This document shows, one piece after another, positions 44,381-52,009 of a DNA stretch of 64,000 bases (position 1 is its first letter; each line of letters starts with the position of its first letter). Location: contig NZ_JABXWT010000001.1 in NCBI RefSeq assembly GCF_013377785.1, positions 735,533 through 799,532 on the forward strand, read 5' to 3'. The position numbers and the translations under genes are program-made. Below the pieces are notes generated by a model. The model made no database searches. It saw only the letters and a program-made list of their open reading frames with translations, and was not told the origin of the DNA. Source of the DNA: Ruegeria haliotis (GTDB lineage: Bacteria; Pseudomonadota; Alphaproteobacteria; Rhodobacterales; Rhodobacteraceae).

Positions 44381-46336
44381 ATGAGTACCAATTTATTACT
44401 CTGTGATTGTGCGGGAAGTCAGTCTCTGGACGTCGACCAGATTGGCTCGGCCTGCGAGGTGGCGTGCTCGAAAGTGCATACGATGTTGTGCACCCGGGAA
44501 CTTGGCGCTGCGGCTGACCTGATGAAAGATGGCGAGCCCGTCTTGATTGCCTGCGGACAGGAACAGGATGTCTTTCGGGACCTTGCTGAGGATCTGAATG
44601 TCGATCAACCGGCTTTCGTAGATCTGCGGGATCGGGCGGGATGGTCTGATCAGGGGCAGGAGGCTGCGCCGAAAATGGCAGCGTTGGCTGCCGAAGCGCT
44701 TTTGCCACAACCGATCACGTCGAGCGTTGATGTGGTCAGCGAGGGGTCTTGCTGCATCATCGGACCCGGAGACGTGTCGTATGCCTTGGCCGATCGGTTG
44801 TCCGATACACTGGCCGTGACGGTTCTGGTCACAGATGGAACTGAGCCGACCTCTCGCGCTTTTGACGTTGTGCAAGGGCAGGTGCGGTCCGTGGCCGGTG
44901 CGCTGGGTGGCTTTTCGCTGAAACTGGATGAGTTGCAGCAGCTTGAACCCGAGGGGCGGGGTGCATTCGGTTGGACGCCACCGCGCAATGGCGCACGCTC
45001 GGCTTGTGATATTCTCATAGACCTGACCGGAGGGACCCCGTTTGTACAGGCCCCGGCCAAACGTGAAGGGTATCTGCGCGCCGACCCGCGGGATGCCGTG
45101 GCAATCGAACGTCTGGCCTTTGAAGCGGTTCAACTGGTCGGAACCTTCGAGAAACCCTTGTACGTACGTATGGAAGAGACGCTGTGCGCACATTCCCGGG
45201 CCGAGCAGGTGGCCTGCACGAACTGTCTGGATATCTGCCCGACCGGAGCCATTACATCGGCAGGAGAGCATGTCGCAATTGACCCGATGATCTGCGCCGG
45301 ATGCGGCGAATGCGCGGCGGTCTGTCCTTCAACTGCGATCACATACGAAGACCCGCCGGTGTCAGCGGTACTGTCGCGCATGCATATCCTGTCGCGCACC
45401 TATCGCCGGGCCGGTGGTGTGGCACCCCGATTGCTGGTGCATGATGCGCATGGGGCTGAGATGATCCGACTGGCCGCCCGGTTTGGGCGCGGTCTGCCGG
45501 CAGATGTCATCCCGGTAGAACTGAGCGTGATTTCGGGTTTCGGCCATGCCGAGATGCTGGCCGGGTTGGCGCATGGATTCGCGCGGGTCGATATCCTGCT
45601 GTCACCGACGACCGAGCGCGACGCACTGGATCGCGAACTTGCACTTGCGCAGGCCATTGCCGGGGACGCCGGGTTGGGCCTGATTGACGAGGGCGACCCC
45701 GACGTCCTTTCTGATCTGCTTTATACCCAACATGTACCGATCCCTTTGACAGACCCGGTTCTGCCGCTCGGCAACCGTCGGCAGATTGCTCGGCTGGCTG
45801 CGCAGGCGCTGAACCCGGGGGCTGAGGAACCATTGCCATTGCCGCAGGATGCGCCTTATGGGGCAGTTGCCGTGGATACCGATGCCTGTACATTGTGCCT
45901 CAGCTGCGTGTCACTGTGCCCGTCAGGTGCGCTGATCGACAATCCGGATATGCCGCAGCTTAATTTCCAGCAGGATGCGTGCCTGCAATGTGGGCTGTGC
46001 CGGACCATCTGCCCCGAGAAAGCGATCACCTTGGTACCCCAGCTTGATCTCAGCGATGCGGCATTGTCTCAGCAGGTCCTGAACGAAGAGGAACCGTGTG
46101 CATGCGTTGAATGCGGTGCGCTGTTTGGCGTGAAATCAACCGTCGAGCGCATCATGGAAAAGTTGTCGGGCAGCCATCCGATGTTTGCCTCATCCGAGCA
46201 GGCGCGGATGATCCAGATGTGTGACAATTGCCGGGTGAACGCACAATTCCAGCAGCCAGACAACCCGTTCCAGTCCAATCCCAGACCTCGGGTTGTCACC
46301 ACCGATGACTACTTCTCAAAACGGAAAGATCATTGA
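44381..46336 (+). CDS. multi-cluster 4Fe-4S protein of the FDH locus
   Basis: A 651-residue cytoplasmic-looking protein. Two pairs of ferredoxin motifs are visible: CTNCLDICPTGAI and CAGCGECAAVCPS at about 279-320, and CTLCLSCVSLCPSGAL and CLQCGLCRTICPEKAI at about 510-560. Extra cysteines lie near the N-terminus (CDCAG, CEVAC) and the C-terminus (CACVECGALFG; CDNC). The regions between are mixed alpha/beta. There is no signal peptide or membrane helix. Homologues sit next to FDH genes; it may feed electrons to or from the dehydrogenase or a soluble acceptor. Its stop overlaps the convergent cytochrome gene by seven bases. Confidence 0.8.
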   Translation: MSTNLLLCDCAGSQSLDVDQIGSACEVACSKVHTMLCTRELGAAADLMKDGEPVLIACGQEQDVFRDLAEDLNVDQPAFVDLRDRAGWSDQGQEAAPKMAALAAEALLPQPITSSVDVVSEGSCCIIGPGDVSYALADRLSDTLAVTVLVTDGTEPTSRAFDVVQGQVRSVAGALGGFSLKLDELQQLEPEGRGAFGWTPPRNGARSACDILIDLTGGTPFVQAPAKREGYLRADPRDAVAIERLAFEAVQLVGTFEKPLYVRMEETLCAHSRAEQVACTNCLDICPTGAITSAGEHVAIDPMICAGCGECAAVCPSTAITYEDPPVSAVLSRMHILSRTYRRAGGVAPRLLVHDAHGAEMIRLAARFGRGLPADVIPVELSVISGFGHAEMLAGLAHGFARVDILLSPTTERDALDRELALAQAIAGDAGLGLIDEGDPDVLSDLLYTQHVPIPLTDPVLPLGNRRQIARLAAQALNPGAEEPLPLPQDAPYGAVAVDTDACTLCLSCVSLCPSGALIDNPDMPQLNFQQDACLQCGLCRTICPEKAITLVPQLDLSDAALSQQVLNEEEPCACVECGALFGVKSTVERIMEKLSGSHPMFASSEQARMIQMCDNCRVNAQFQQPDNPFQSNPRPRVVTTDDYFSKRKDH

Positions 46337-47058
46337 TGCTGCAGCGGAGCGCCAAGATCGGCTGCGCTGATGACCGAGACGAAGGCAAGGATGGCTTCGA
46401 GGTCGTCTACCGTCATCTCCACCGGATGAATGGGCGAAGGGCGTTCCGGATCAAAGGGCGTTGTAACACCGTCGATTTGCGTGAATGCGGGGTGCGGGTT
46501 CAGCGCAAAGAATGCCTGAAAACGGTCGGACCAGTCCGGCATCGCCCGCAAGACGGCAAAAGACGGAGTCGAGCCCAGCCCGTTCATCCGGTTTTTCGGT
46601 CCGATCACATGGCACCGACCGCAATGGGTCATCGACAGTTCTTCGCCAAGGGCCGTGTCGCCCTGCAAGACGGGAGCTTCATCGGTTGTGGCGATCTCAA
46701 GACTTGCGCTGAAGGCCGCACCCTGTTGGGGGGCAAAGCTTTCGACGGTGCGCTTGCCGATGTCCGACAACAACCACTCGCGGAACCGATCCTGTCGTGG
46801 GTTGTCTTCGATGCTCAGGTGGTAAATGACTCCGTCGCGGGCAAAAACCGGATCTCCGGGCGGCACGGTGGTCAGGGACATCGCGCCGGATTCGTCCGCG
46901 ATGACGCGTATACCGGTCTTGAGTGAGAAGCGCGGAAGAATATGTTGCAACAGACCGGAGTCGGAAACCTCGGCCGGGGCCGCGAGGCCAATTGCCTCTT
47001 GCGACCAAGAGGGGGTGGCAGTGAGCGTCAGGCTCAGGCACAACAGAACAAAGCGCAT
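46330..47058 (-). CDS. c-type cytochrome with TupA-like N-terminal remnant
   Basis: A 242-residue exported protein. Signal peptide about residues 1-20 (ATPSWSQ). Residues 30-116 can be matched by eye to TupA of this window: VSDSGLLQHILPRFSLKTGI to its first lobe, then, with about 150 residues missing, GDPVFARDGVI and DRFREWLLSDIGKRTVESF to its C-terminal end. The rest is a cytochrome c domain with CGRCH at 146-150. The ATG at 47058 is used rather than a TTG two codons earlier. It converges on the ferredoxin gene. Likely a periplasmic electron carrier for the FDH locus; the meaning of the TupA part is unknown. Confidence 0.8.
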   Translation of the reverse strand: MRFVLLCLSLTLTATPSWSQEAIGLAAPAEVSDSGLLQHILPRFSLKTGIRVIADESGAMSLTTVPPGDPVFARDGVIYHLSIEDNPRQDRFREWLLSDIGKRTVESFAPQQGAAFSASLEIATTDEAPVLQGDTALGEELSMTHCGRCHVIGPKNRMNGLGSTPSFAVLRAMPDWSDRFQAFFALNPHPAFTQIDGVTTPFDPERPSPIHPVEMTVDDLEAILAFVSVISAADLGAPLQHQ

Positions 47059-47122
47059 GACCAAACCTAACGGTGCGGGATGGATTGCGTCAAATGAACG
47101 ATAAGAGACGGAGACACATGCA

Positions 47123-47194
47123 ATGAGCGGCGACTATACAATGTCGACACGCAGCGCCCGCGTGGCAGGGCAAACCAAGGGGATTGAGGCATGA
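47123..47194 (+). other. possible 23-codon leader reading frame before mrp
   Basis: ATG at 47123 with GGAG nine bases upstream, 23 codons, TGA overlapping the mrp ATG as ATGA. The peptide reads MSGDYTMSTRSARVAGQTKG and three more residues. It could be a translated leader coupling entry to mrp, or chance. No codon evidence is available at this length. Confidence 0.3.
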
Positions 47195-48252
47195 GTGTCC
47201 GTGACGCGGTTCTGGCGAACCTGAAAAAGATCACTGATCCGGCATCGGGTCAGGATATTGTCAGCGCCGGTGTGGTGCGGGCCCTGAATGTCGAAGGCGA
47301 CACGGTGCGCTTTGTGATCGAGATTGATCCTAAGCAGGCCGAGCAGATGGAGCCCGTGCGCGCCGCCGCCGAGCAAGCCGCGCAGATGGTTGAGGGTGTC
47401 GCCAAAGTCTCAGCCATGATGACGGCGCATTCCGAAAAGGCCCCGCCAGATCTGAAGCCCAAACCCAAACCGTCGCAAACTGGACCGCAAGCGGTTCCCG
47501 GTGTGGATCGGATCATCGCTATTGCCTCGGGCAAGGGTGGGGTCGGAAAATCCACCGTGTCGGCCAACCTTGCCTGTGCGCTGGCTGCCGAGGGTCGGCG
47601 GGTCGGACTGTTGGATGCAGATGTCTACGGTCCGTCGCAACCCCGGATGCTGGGCGTCTCTGGACGACCGGCCAGCCCGGATGGCAAAACGATTCTGCCG
47701 CTCCGCAATCATGGCGTTACCATGATGTCGATGGGTTTGATGACCAATGAAGGTCAGGCGGTTGTCTGGCGTGGTCCCATGCTGATGGGCGCGTTGCAGC
47801 AGATGATGAGCCAGGTGCAATGGGGCGCGCTGGACGTGCTGATTGTTGACCTGCCGCCGGGGACCGGTGATGTGCAGTTGACGCTCAGCCAGAAATTTCA
47901 GGTAGACGGGGCCATCGTTGTCTCGACCCCGCAGGACGTTGCACTGATCGATGCCCGTAAAGGGATCGACATGTTCAATCAGCTCAAGACGCCGATTTTT
48001 GGGATGATCGAAAACATGTCCACCCATATCTGTTCAAACTGCGGGCATGAGGAGCATGTGTTCGGTCATGGCGGCGTAAAATCCGAGGCCGAGGCGCTGG
48101 GCGTTCCGCTCTTGGGTGAAATTCCTCTGCATTTGGACATCCGAGTGGCGGCTGACAGCGGCGCACCCATCGTGGTCAGCAAACCCGATAGTGCGCAGGC
48201 CGAGGCGTTTCGCAAGATTGCCCGCGATATGATCGCCAAGGGCAACGCATGA
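47191..48252 (+). CDS. mrp: Mrp/NBP35 family Fe-S cluster carrier ATPase
   Basis: A 353-residue P-loop ATPase that holds and transfers Fe-S clusters. An N-terminal MIP18-like domain (LKKITDPASGQDIVSAGVV) is followed by a Pro/Lys linker and the deviant Walker A IASGKGGVGKSTVSANLA at 112-122. Further signatures are LDADVYGPSQPRMLG, VDLPPGTGDVQLTLSQ and the cluster-binding CSNCGHEEHVFGHGG. The next gene starts within its stop (ATGA). Beside the FDH locus, a role in loading clusters into FDH or the multi-cluster ferredoxin is plausible. Confidence 0.94.
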   Translation: MSVRDAVLANLKKITDPASGQDIVSAGVVRALNVEGDTVRFVIEIDPKQAEQMEPVRAAAEQAAQMVEGVAKVSAMMTAHSEKAPPDLKPKPKPSQTGPQAVPGVDRIIAIASGKGGVGKSTVSANLACALAAEGRRVGLLDADVYGPSQPRMLGVSGRPASPDGKTILPLRNHGVTMMSMGLMTNEGQAVVWRGPMLMGALQQMMSQVQWGALDVLIVDLPPGTGDVQLTLSQKFQVDGAIVVSTPQDVALIDARKGIDMFNQLKTPIFGMIENMSTHICSNCGHEEHVFGHGGVKSEAEALGVPLLGEIPLHLDIRVAADSGAPIVVSKPDSAQAEAFRKIARDMIAKGNA

Positions 48253-48944
48253 GTGACCTTGTCTTTCCTCCTCTGTTGACGGGGCACCCTGTGCAGGGCG
48301 GGGAAGACCCTTTCGAGCGGGCTCAGGCGATGGCGGCTTTGGGCTGTGACGCGGGAACTGTGACTTACAACGTTCAAGCAGATCGCGTGCGCGCCGCAAT
48401 CGTGTTTGCACCTGAAGTGCCTTTACAGGATGCGATGGCGATGCTGCCGTTGTGTGCGGTTGGGTTCCAGAACGCGCTGGGCGCTTTGGCCCCGCCCGAG
48501 GTTGCGGTTCATTTGGGTTGGGACGGGCTGATCTGTGTGAACGGTGCTAAATGTGGTCAGTTTCATGTTGCTGCTTCCTCGAATGAATCCGACGGTATTC
48601 CCGACTGGCTGATCATTGGATGGGAATTGGCGTTGCTTCAGACTGGTGATGCACCGGGTGCGACGCCGGATGTTACGGCCCTCTATGACGAGGGTTGCGC
48701 CGATGTGTCGCCGAACCAATTGGTCGAAAGCTGGTCACGGCATATGTTGACTTGGCTCAATCGCTGGGAGGAGGACGGCAACGCGCCGTTACACAGCGAA
48801 TGGTTAGGATTGTTGCGCGGCGTTGGGGAACCGCTTGGTCAGGAAGGCGTATTCCTCGGTACGGATGAGCGGTTTGGAATGCTGATCCGGGATGGCGATG
48901 ACACGCATTTGCGCCCCCTGACACGATTGTTGGAGACTGTCTGA
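48249..48944 (+). CDS. biotin/lipoate-protein-ligase-like protein with DUF4444-type C-terminus
   Basis: A 231-residue protein resembling the BPL/LplA fold: FPPLLTGHPVQGGEDPFERA, then VGFQNALGALAPPEVAVHLGWDGLI and VNGAKCGQFHVAASS, where the lysine sits where ligases keep a catalytic lysine. The C-terminal GEPLGQEGVFLGTDERFGMLIRDGD matches the DUF4444 tail found on such proteins in Rhodobacterales. Whether it ligates lipoate or biotin to anything is unproven. Coupled on both sides (ATGA with mrp; one-base overlap with the next gene). Confidence 0.75.
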   Translation: MSDLVFPPLLTGHPVQGGEDPFERAQAMAALGCDAGTVTYNVQADRVRAAIVFAPEVPLQDAMAMLPLCAVGFQNALGALAPPEVAVHLGWDGLICVNGAKCGQFHVAASSNESDGIPDWLIIGWELALLQTGDAPGATPDVTALYDEGCADVSPNQLVESWSRHMLTWLNRWEEDGNAPLHSEWLGLLRGVGEPLGQEGVFLGTDERFGMLIRDGDDTHLRPLTRLLETV

Positions 48945-49423
48945 TGAAACTGGCCCGCGCTATCCATTTTGATGAAAGTGACCTGAACGTCTTTCATTCC
49001 CCGGCGAGAACCGGCGAGTGGTGCATCTCGGGTGGGTTCGAGTTTTCGAACTGGGGTCAGGGCGATCTGGAAGGCAAGGCACGCCAAGCCTTTTCCAATG
49101 GCTGGCTTGGGTTGGAGACATTCGGTCGTGTCACATTTGTGGCCGTGACGCAGGTTGAACCTGTGGAAATCGAGCAAGCCACGCAAGATCTGGCAGAGCA
49201 TTTCGTGCGCATCTACGGCGCGCCATCGGTTGAGGCGGCCTTGGATGTCGCACAGACAGAAATTGCCCATATGTCCGATATGTGTGATGAGCACGCGCCA
49301 AACACGTTGCTGACGGTTGCCCGGGAGCTGACAGAAACGGGCGTACACGAGGCGTTTCGGGTCATCACTCCGCAAGAGGCCGTGTTGGAAGCACTGGCCG
49401 TGCACGGTTCACTGGACGATTAG
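48944..49423 (+). CDS. small conserved-looking protein, tentative DUF6505
   Basis: A 159-residue soluble protein beginning MKLARAIHFDESDLNVFHSP, then GEWCISGGFEFSNWGQGDLEGKARQAFSNGWLGLE and VEIEQATQDLAEHFVRIYGAP. I associate this pattern with the DUF6505 family of Rhodobacterales, which travels with the lipoate-ligase-like gene, but I am not certain. No known catalytic motif. Its start overlaps the previous stop by one base, so it belongs to the mrp operon. It converges on the flavin reductase gene with a four-base overlap. Confidence 0.65.
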   Translation: MKLARAIHFDESDLNVFHSPARTGEWCISGGFEFSNWGQGDLEGKARQAFSNGWLGLETFGRVTFVAVTQVEPVEIEQATQDLAEHFVRIYGAPSVEAALDVAQTEIAHMSDMCDEHAPNTLLTVARELTETGVHEAFRVITPQEAVLEALAVHGSLDD

Positions 49424-49920
49424 ATCACGTCGATAAAACCGCCGAATTGGCCACGTTTGAAGATCAAACCCTTGCCCGTTCGGTACATGGCCTGTTCCAC
49501 ATGACTCACGACGATCAGATGATCCCCGGCGTCGTGTCTGGCGTGCAGGTGGCAATCAAACCGAGCGAGGCAATTGGCCAGTTGCGGACGCCCGGACGGG
49601 TCCGTGCTCCATTCGGCATGCGAGAAATCCGCTCCGTCGCGTGCAAACCGAAGTGCCTGATCCTGTTGATCCTGCGCCATGACGTGGATCGAGTAATGCT
49701 GGCAATCGCTGAATGCGTCAAACCGGTTCGACTCTTTGGCCAGACACCACAGAACCAGCGGTGGATCCAGCGACACGGAGGAAAACGAGTTCACGGTGAT
49801 CGCGCGGGGGCCGCGCGCCGTGTTTGTTGTTACAACGGTCACGCCTGTGCCAAAACACCCCAATGCCTCGCGGAACGCGGTGCTTTGTTCCGGGGTGGGA
49901 GTAAAGGTCTTTTCCGTCAT
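49420..49920 (-). CDS. flavin reductase family protein
   Basis: A 166-residue flavin-binding protein of the HpaC/DIM6 class: FREALGCFGTGVTVVTTNT, RAITVNSFSSVSLDPPLVLWCLAKES, YSIHVMAQDQQDQALRFA, and HDAGDHLIVVSHVEQA. Such proteins reduce FMN/FAD with NAD(P)H for a partner monooxygenase; no partner is nearby. The ATG at 49920 gives the usual length and has AAGGAA upstream; the frame is open 12 codons further. Confidence 0.9.
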   Translation of the reverse strand: MTEKTFTPTPEQSTAFREALGCFGTGVTVVTTNTARGPRAITVNSFSSVSLDPPLVLWCLAKESNRFDAFSDCQHYSIHVMAQDQQDQALRFARDGADFSHAEWSTDPSGRPQLANCLARFDCHLHARHDAGDHLIVVSHVEQAMYRTGKGLIFKRGQFGGFIDVI

Positions 49921-50009
49921 TGCGCGTTCGTTCCTTGATCGCGCATCAGGTGCCATGGCCTGTCTGGATTGTCCATGAAAAGCTGAATGCCATCCGCATA
50001 TTTTACTGG

Positions 50010-51422
50010 TCAGTTCAGGTCTTCCAGCAACCGTCCGTGTTTACGCGTCTCAGCGATGACCGCGCCAAAGGTATTCATGCCGCGGGACTGCAACATAGGC
50101 AACATCTTGACCAGCGCCTCGGCGGTTGCAACGGCATCGCCCAAGGCGGTGTGGCGCAGGGTTTCGGGTATGGTGATGCCCAGCCGATCGCAGACCGCAT
50201 CCAGAGTGTGGGTTTCGCTGGCGCCGAACAACACTGCCGACAGCAGAACCGTGTCCAGAATCGGGTGGGTCCATTCCACTTCCATCCGGGCGGCGTGACG
50301 GCGTAAAAATGCCATGTCGAACGGTGCATTGTGGGCGACGATCACCGCGTCTTGTGCAAACTGGTGAAAGCTCCGCCCAGCCTGTGCGATATCGGGCGCC
50401 CCCTGCACCATGACATTGCTGACTTTGTGAACCTTGGTCGAGGCGGGCGGGATCGTTATGCCGGGATCGACCAGCGTGTCCAATCGTTCGCCCTCGACGA
50501 CCCTGCCATTTACCACACGAACCGCACCGATTTGCACGATCTCATCCTTGTGTGGCAGCAGGCCTGTGGTTTCCGTGTCGAACACCACGAAACACAGGTC
50601 CGATAAAGGGCGATCCTCAAAAGCGTCGTCTCCGGGTGTGTCGAGCAGGTCGAAGTCGTAGACCAGAGGGCGGGCAGCTTCGGGTGGAATACGGGCGACG
50701 CTGTCTTCAAAAACCAACATATATCCGGGCGCATCGCCCAGAGGTTTCATCCGGGCGGTATAGGTTTGCCGCCCGTCGACACTGGACAAGGTGCAATAGA
50801 CATCCATGCCTGTCTTGTTCATCTCAGCGTAAGCATCGGTCAGCCCCGTGCTTTCGAGGTAATCAAACAGCGAGGCGTTCAACCGGGGATGCGCGATCTG
50901 GGCCAGAACTCCGGCCGCCTGTGCGTCATACAGAACGATCTGGTGCTTTGGCCCGGCCAGCAACATGGCAACGGGAATTTCTGTCAGTAGGGCCGTGAGG
51001 CGATGCTTCTCAGCTGCCAGATGTGCGGTCTCCACCGCTACGGCCTCGGCTGTGGTCATGGCGTTCTCGGCCAGTTGTTCCGCCAACCCTGCAGCGGCAG
51101 GAGCCAGATCGCCAAGATAGCGCGCGGCTTGCAGGTCCAGGTCAGTGCTGACCCCGGCATGCGCACGTGCGCGCAACTGGGACGACAGTCGTTCGATCGG
51201 TTTGGCGACATTGTCATCAAACAACAGCCAGACCCCGACAATCAGCGCCAGCAACCCGAATGAGATCAACAATCCGCTGAATACAAATGCGCTGCTCAGG
51301 TCCTGCGGATCTGCCCGTTGATACCCAAACCAAAGCGCAGCGCAGGAAACTGCAATACCGCCCGCAGCCAGCAGGCAGAAGAACAGGAATATCCTCAGAC
51401 GCAGGCTCAGGTGGTTCAGCAT
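50010..51422 (-). CDS. membrane PAS-sensor fused to a DEDDh 3'-5' exonuclease
   Basis: A 470-residue fusion. Two membrane helices (about 9-34, LRIFLFFCLLAAGGIAVSC, and about 44-66, FSGLLISFGLLALIVGVWLL) are followed by a HAMP-like segment (NVAKPIERLSSQLRAR), a coiled stretch and a PAS-like domain (EIPVAMLLAGPKHQIVLYDA). The C-terminal half is a DnaQ-type exonuclease with FVVFDTETTGLLP, IVAHNAPFDMAFLRRHA and HTALGDAVATAEAL giving the D-E-D-D-H set. It resembles PolC/DnaQ-like exonucleases attached to sensor N-termini in Rhodobacteraceae. The role of membrane anchoring is unknown. The ATG at 51422 is two bases after the upstream stop. Confidence 0.87.
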   Translation of the reverse strand: MLNHLSLRLRIFLFFCLLAAGGIAVSCAALWFGYQRADPQDLSSAFVFSGLLISFGLLALIVGVWLLFDDNVAKPIERLSSQLRARAHAGVSTDLDLQAARYLGDLAPAAAGLAEQLAENAMTTAEAVAVETAHLAAEKHRLTALLTEIPVAMLLAGPKHQIVLYDAQAAGVLAQIAHPRLNASLFDYLESTGLTDAYAEMNKTGMDVYCTLSSVDGRQTYTARMKPLGDAPGYMLVFEDSVARIPPEAARPLVYDFDLLDTPGDDAFEDRPLSDLCFVVFDTETTGLLPHKDEIVQIGAVRVVNGRVVEGERLDTLVDPGITIPPASTKVHKVSNVMVQGAPDIAQAGRSFHQFAQDAVIVAHNAPFDMAFLRRHAARMEVEWTHPILDTVLLSAVLFGASETHTLDAVCDRLGITIPETLRHTALGDAVATAEALVKMLPMLQSRGMNTFGAVIAETRKHGRLLEDLN

Positions 51423-51424
51423 GG

Positions 51425-51943
51425 TCAAACTCCGCAGGTGGCCTCGATGATTGGATCACCCGATCCGGCGGCAAACCAGTCGGCGTTCAGCAGGTGGCCA
51501 TCATCGGAAAACTCAGCGCCATCTGCCAGGTTGGCACGACGGTTGTCGGCGCAGTTCACAGCAACGGGCAGTTTCGAGATGGGAGCCCAACGGCCAAAGA
51601 AGTACAAATCGACAAGCCGTTGATCCGGCACCTGATCATTGGTGCGCACCGACACGGTGTCGATGGCCGCAAACCGATCCACGAAGGGCACCGCATAGGT
51701 CCAGGGTCGGTAGAAGGCGCGGCTTTCGATTTCCTGAATGATCGTCAGACCATCGGGCAGGTTGTCACGGGTGCGGTCATACCAGGAGTATTCGCTGGCG
51801 ATGGTCATAAAGATCATCCCCAACCCGGCAGCGACCGGGGCAGCCCAGCGGGGCAGGCGCCCTCCGGTAAACTTGTTCAGCACCATCACGACACCTGCAA
51901 ATGCAAAGCCTGCAAAGACTGTGCCGATCAATTCCAGAAACAT
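51425..51943 (-). CDS. hypothetical membrane-anchored protein
   Basis: A 172-residue protein I do not recognise. Two hydrophobic helices lie at the N-terminus (LIGTVFAGFAFAGVVMVL, about 4-21, and WAAPVAAGLGMIFMTIAS, about 33-50), then a soluble part with DGLTIIQEIESRAFYRPWTY, a Gly/Trp-containing middle and a short cysteine-bearing end (IEATCGV). GGAGAGG precedes the ATG at 51943. It is first in a two-gene operon with the sensor-exonuclease and may act with it at the membrane. Confidence 0.7.
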   Translation of the reverse strand: MFLELIGTVFAGFAFAGVVMVLNKFTGGRLPRWAAPVAAGLGMIFMTIASEYSWYDRTRDNLPDGLTIIQEIESRAFYRPWTYAVPFVDRFAAIDTVSVRTNDQVPDQRLVDLYFFGRWAPISKLPVAVNCADNRRANLADGAEFSDDGHLLNADWFAAGSGDPIIEATCGV

Positions 51944-52009
51944 ATCGCCTCTCCGTTCCTCGGGCTGTGTCGCCCGCAATACTCTGAACCCGACCCAACC
52001 TGTTTGAGA

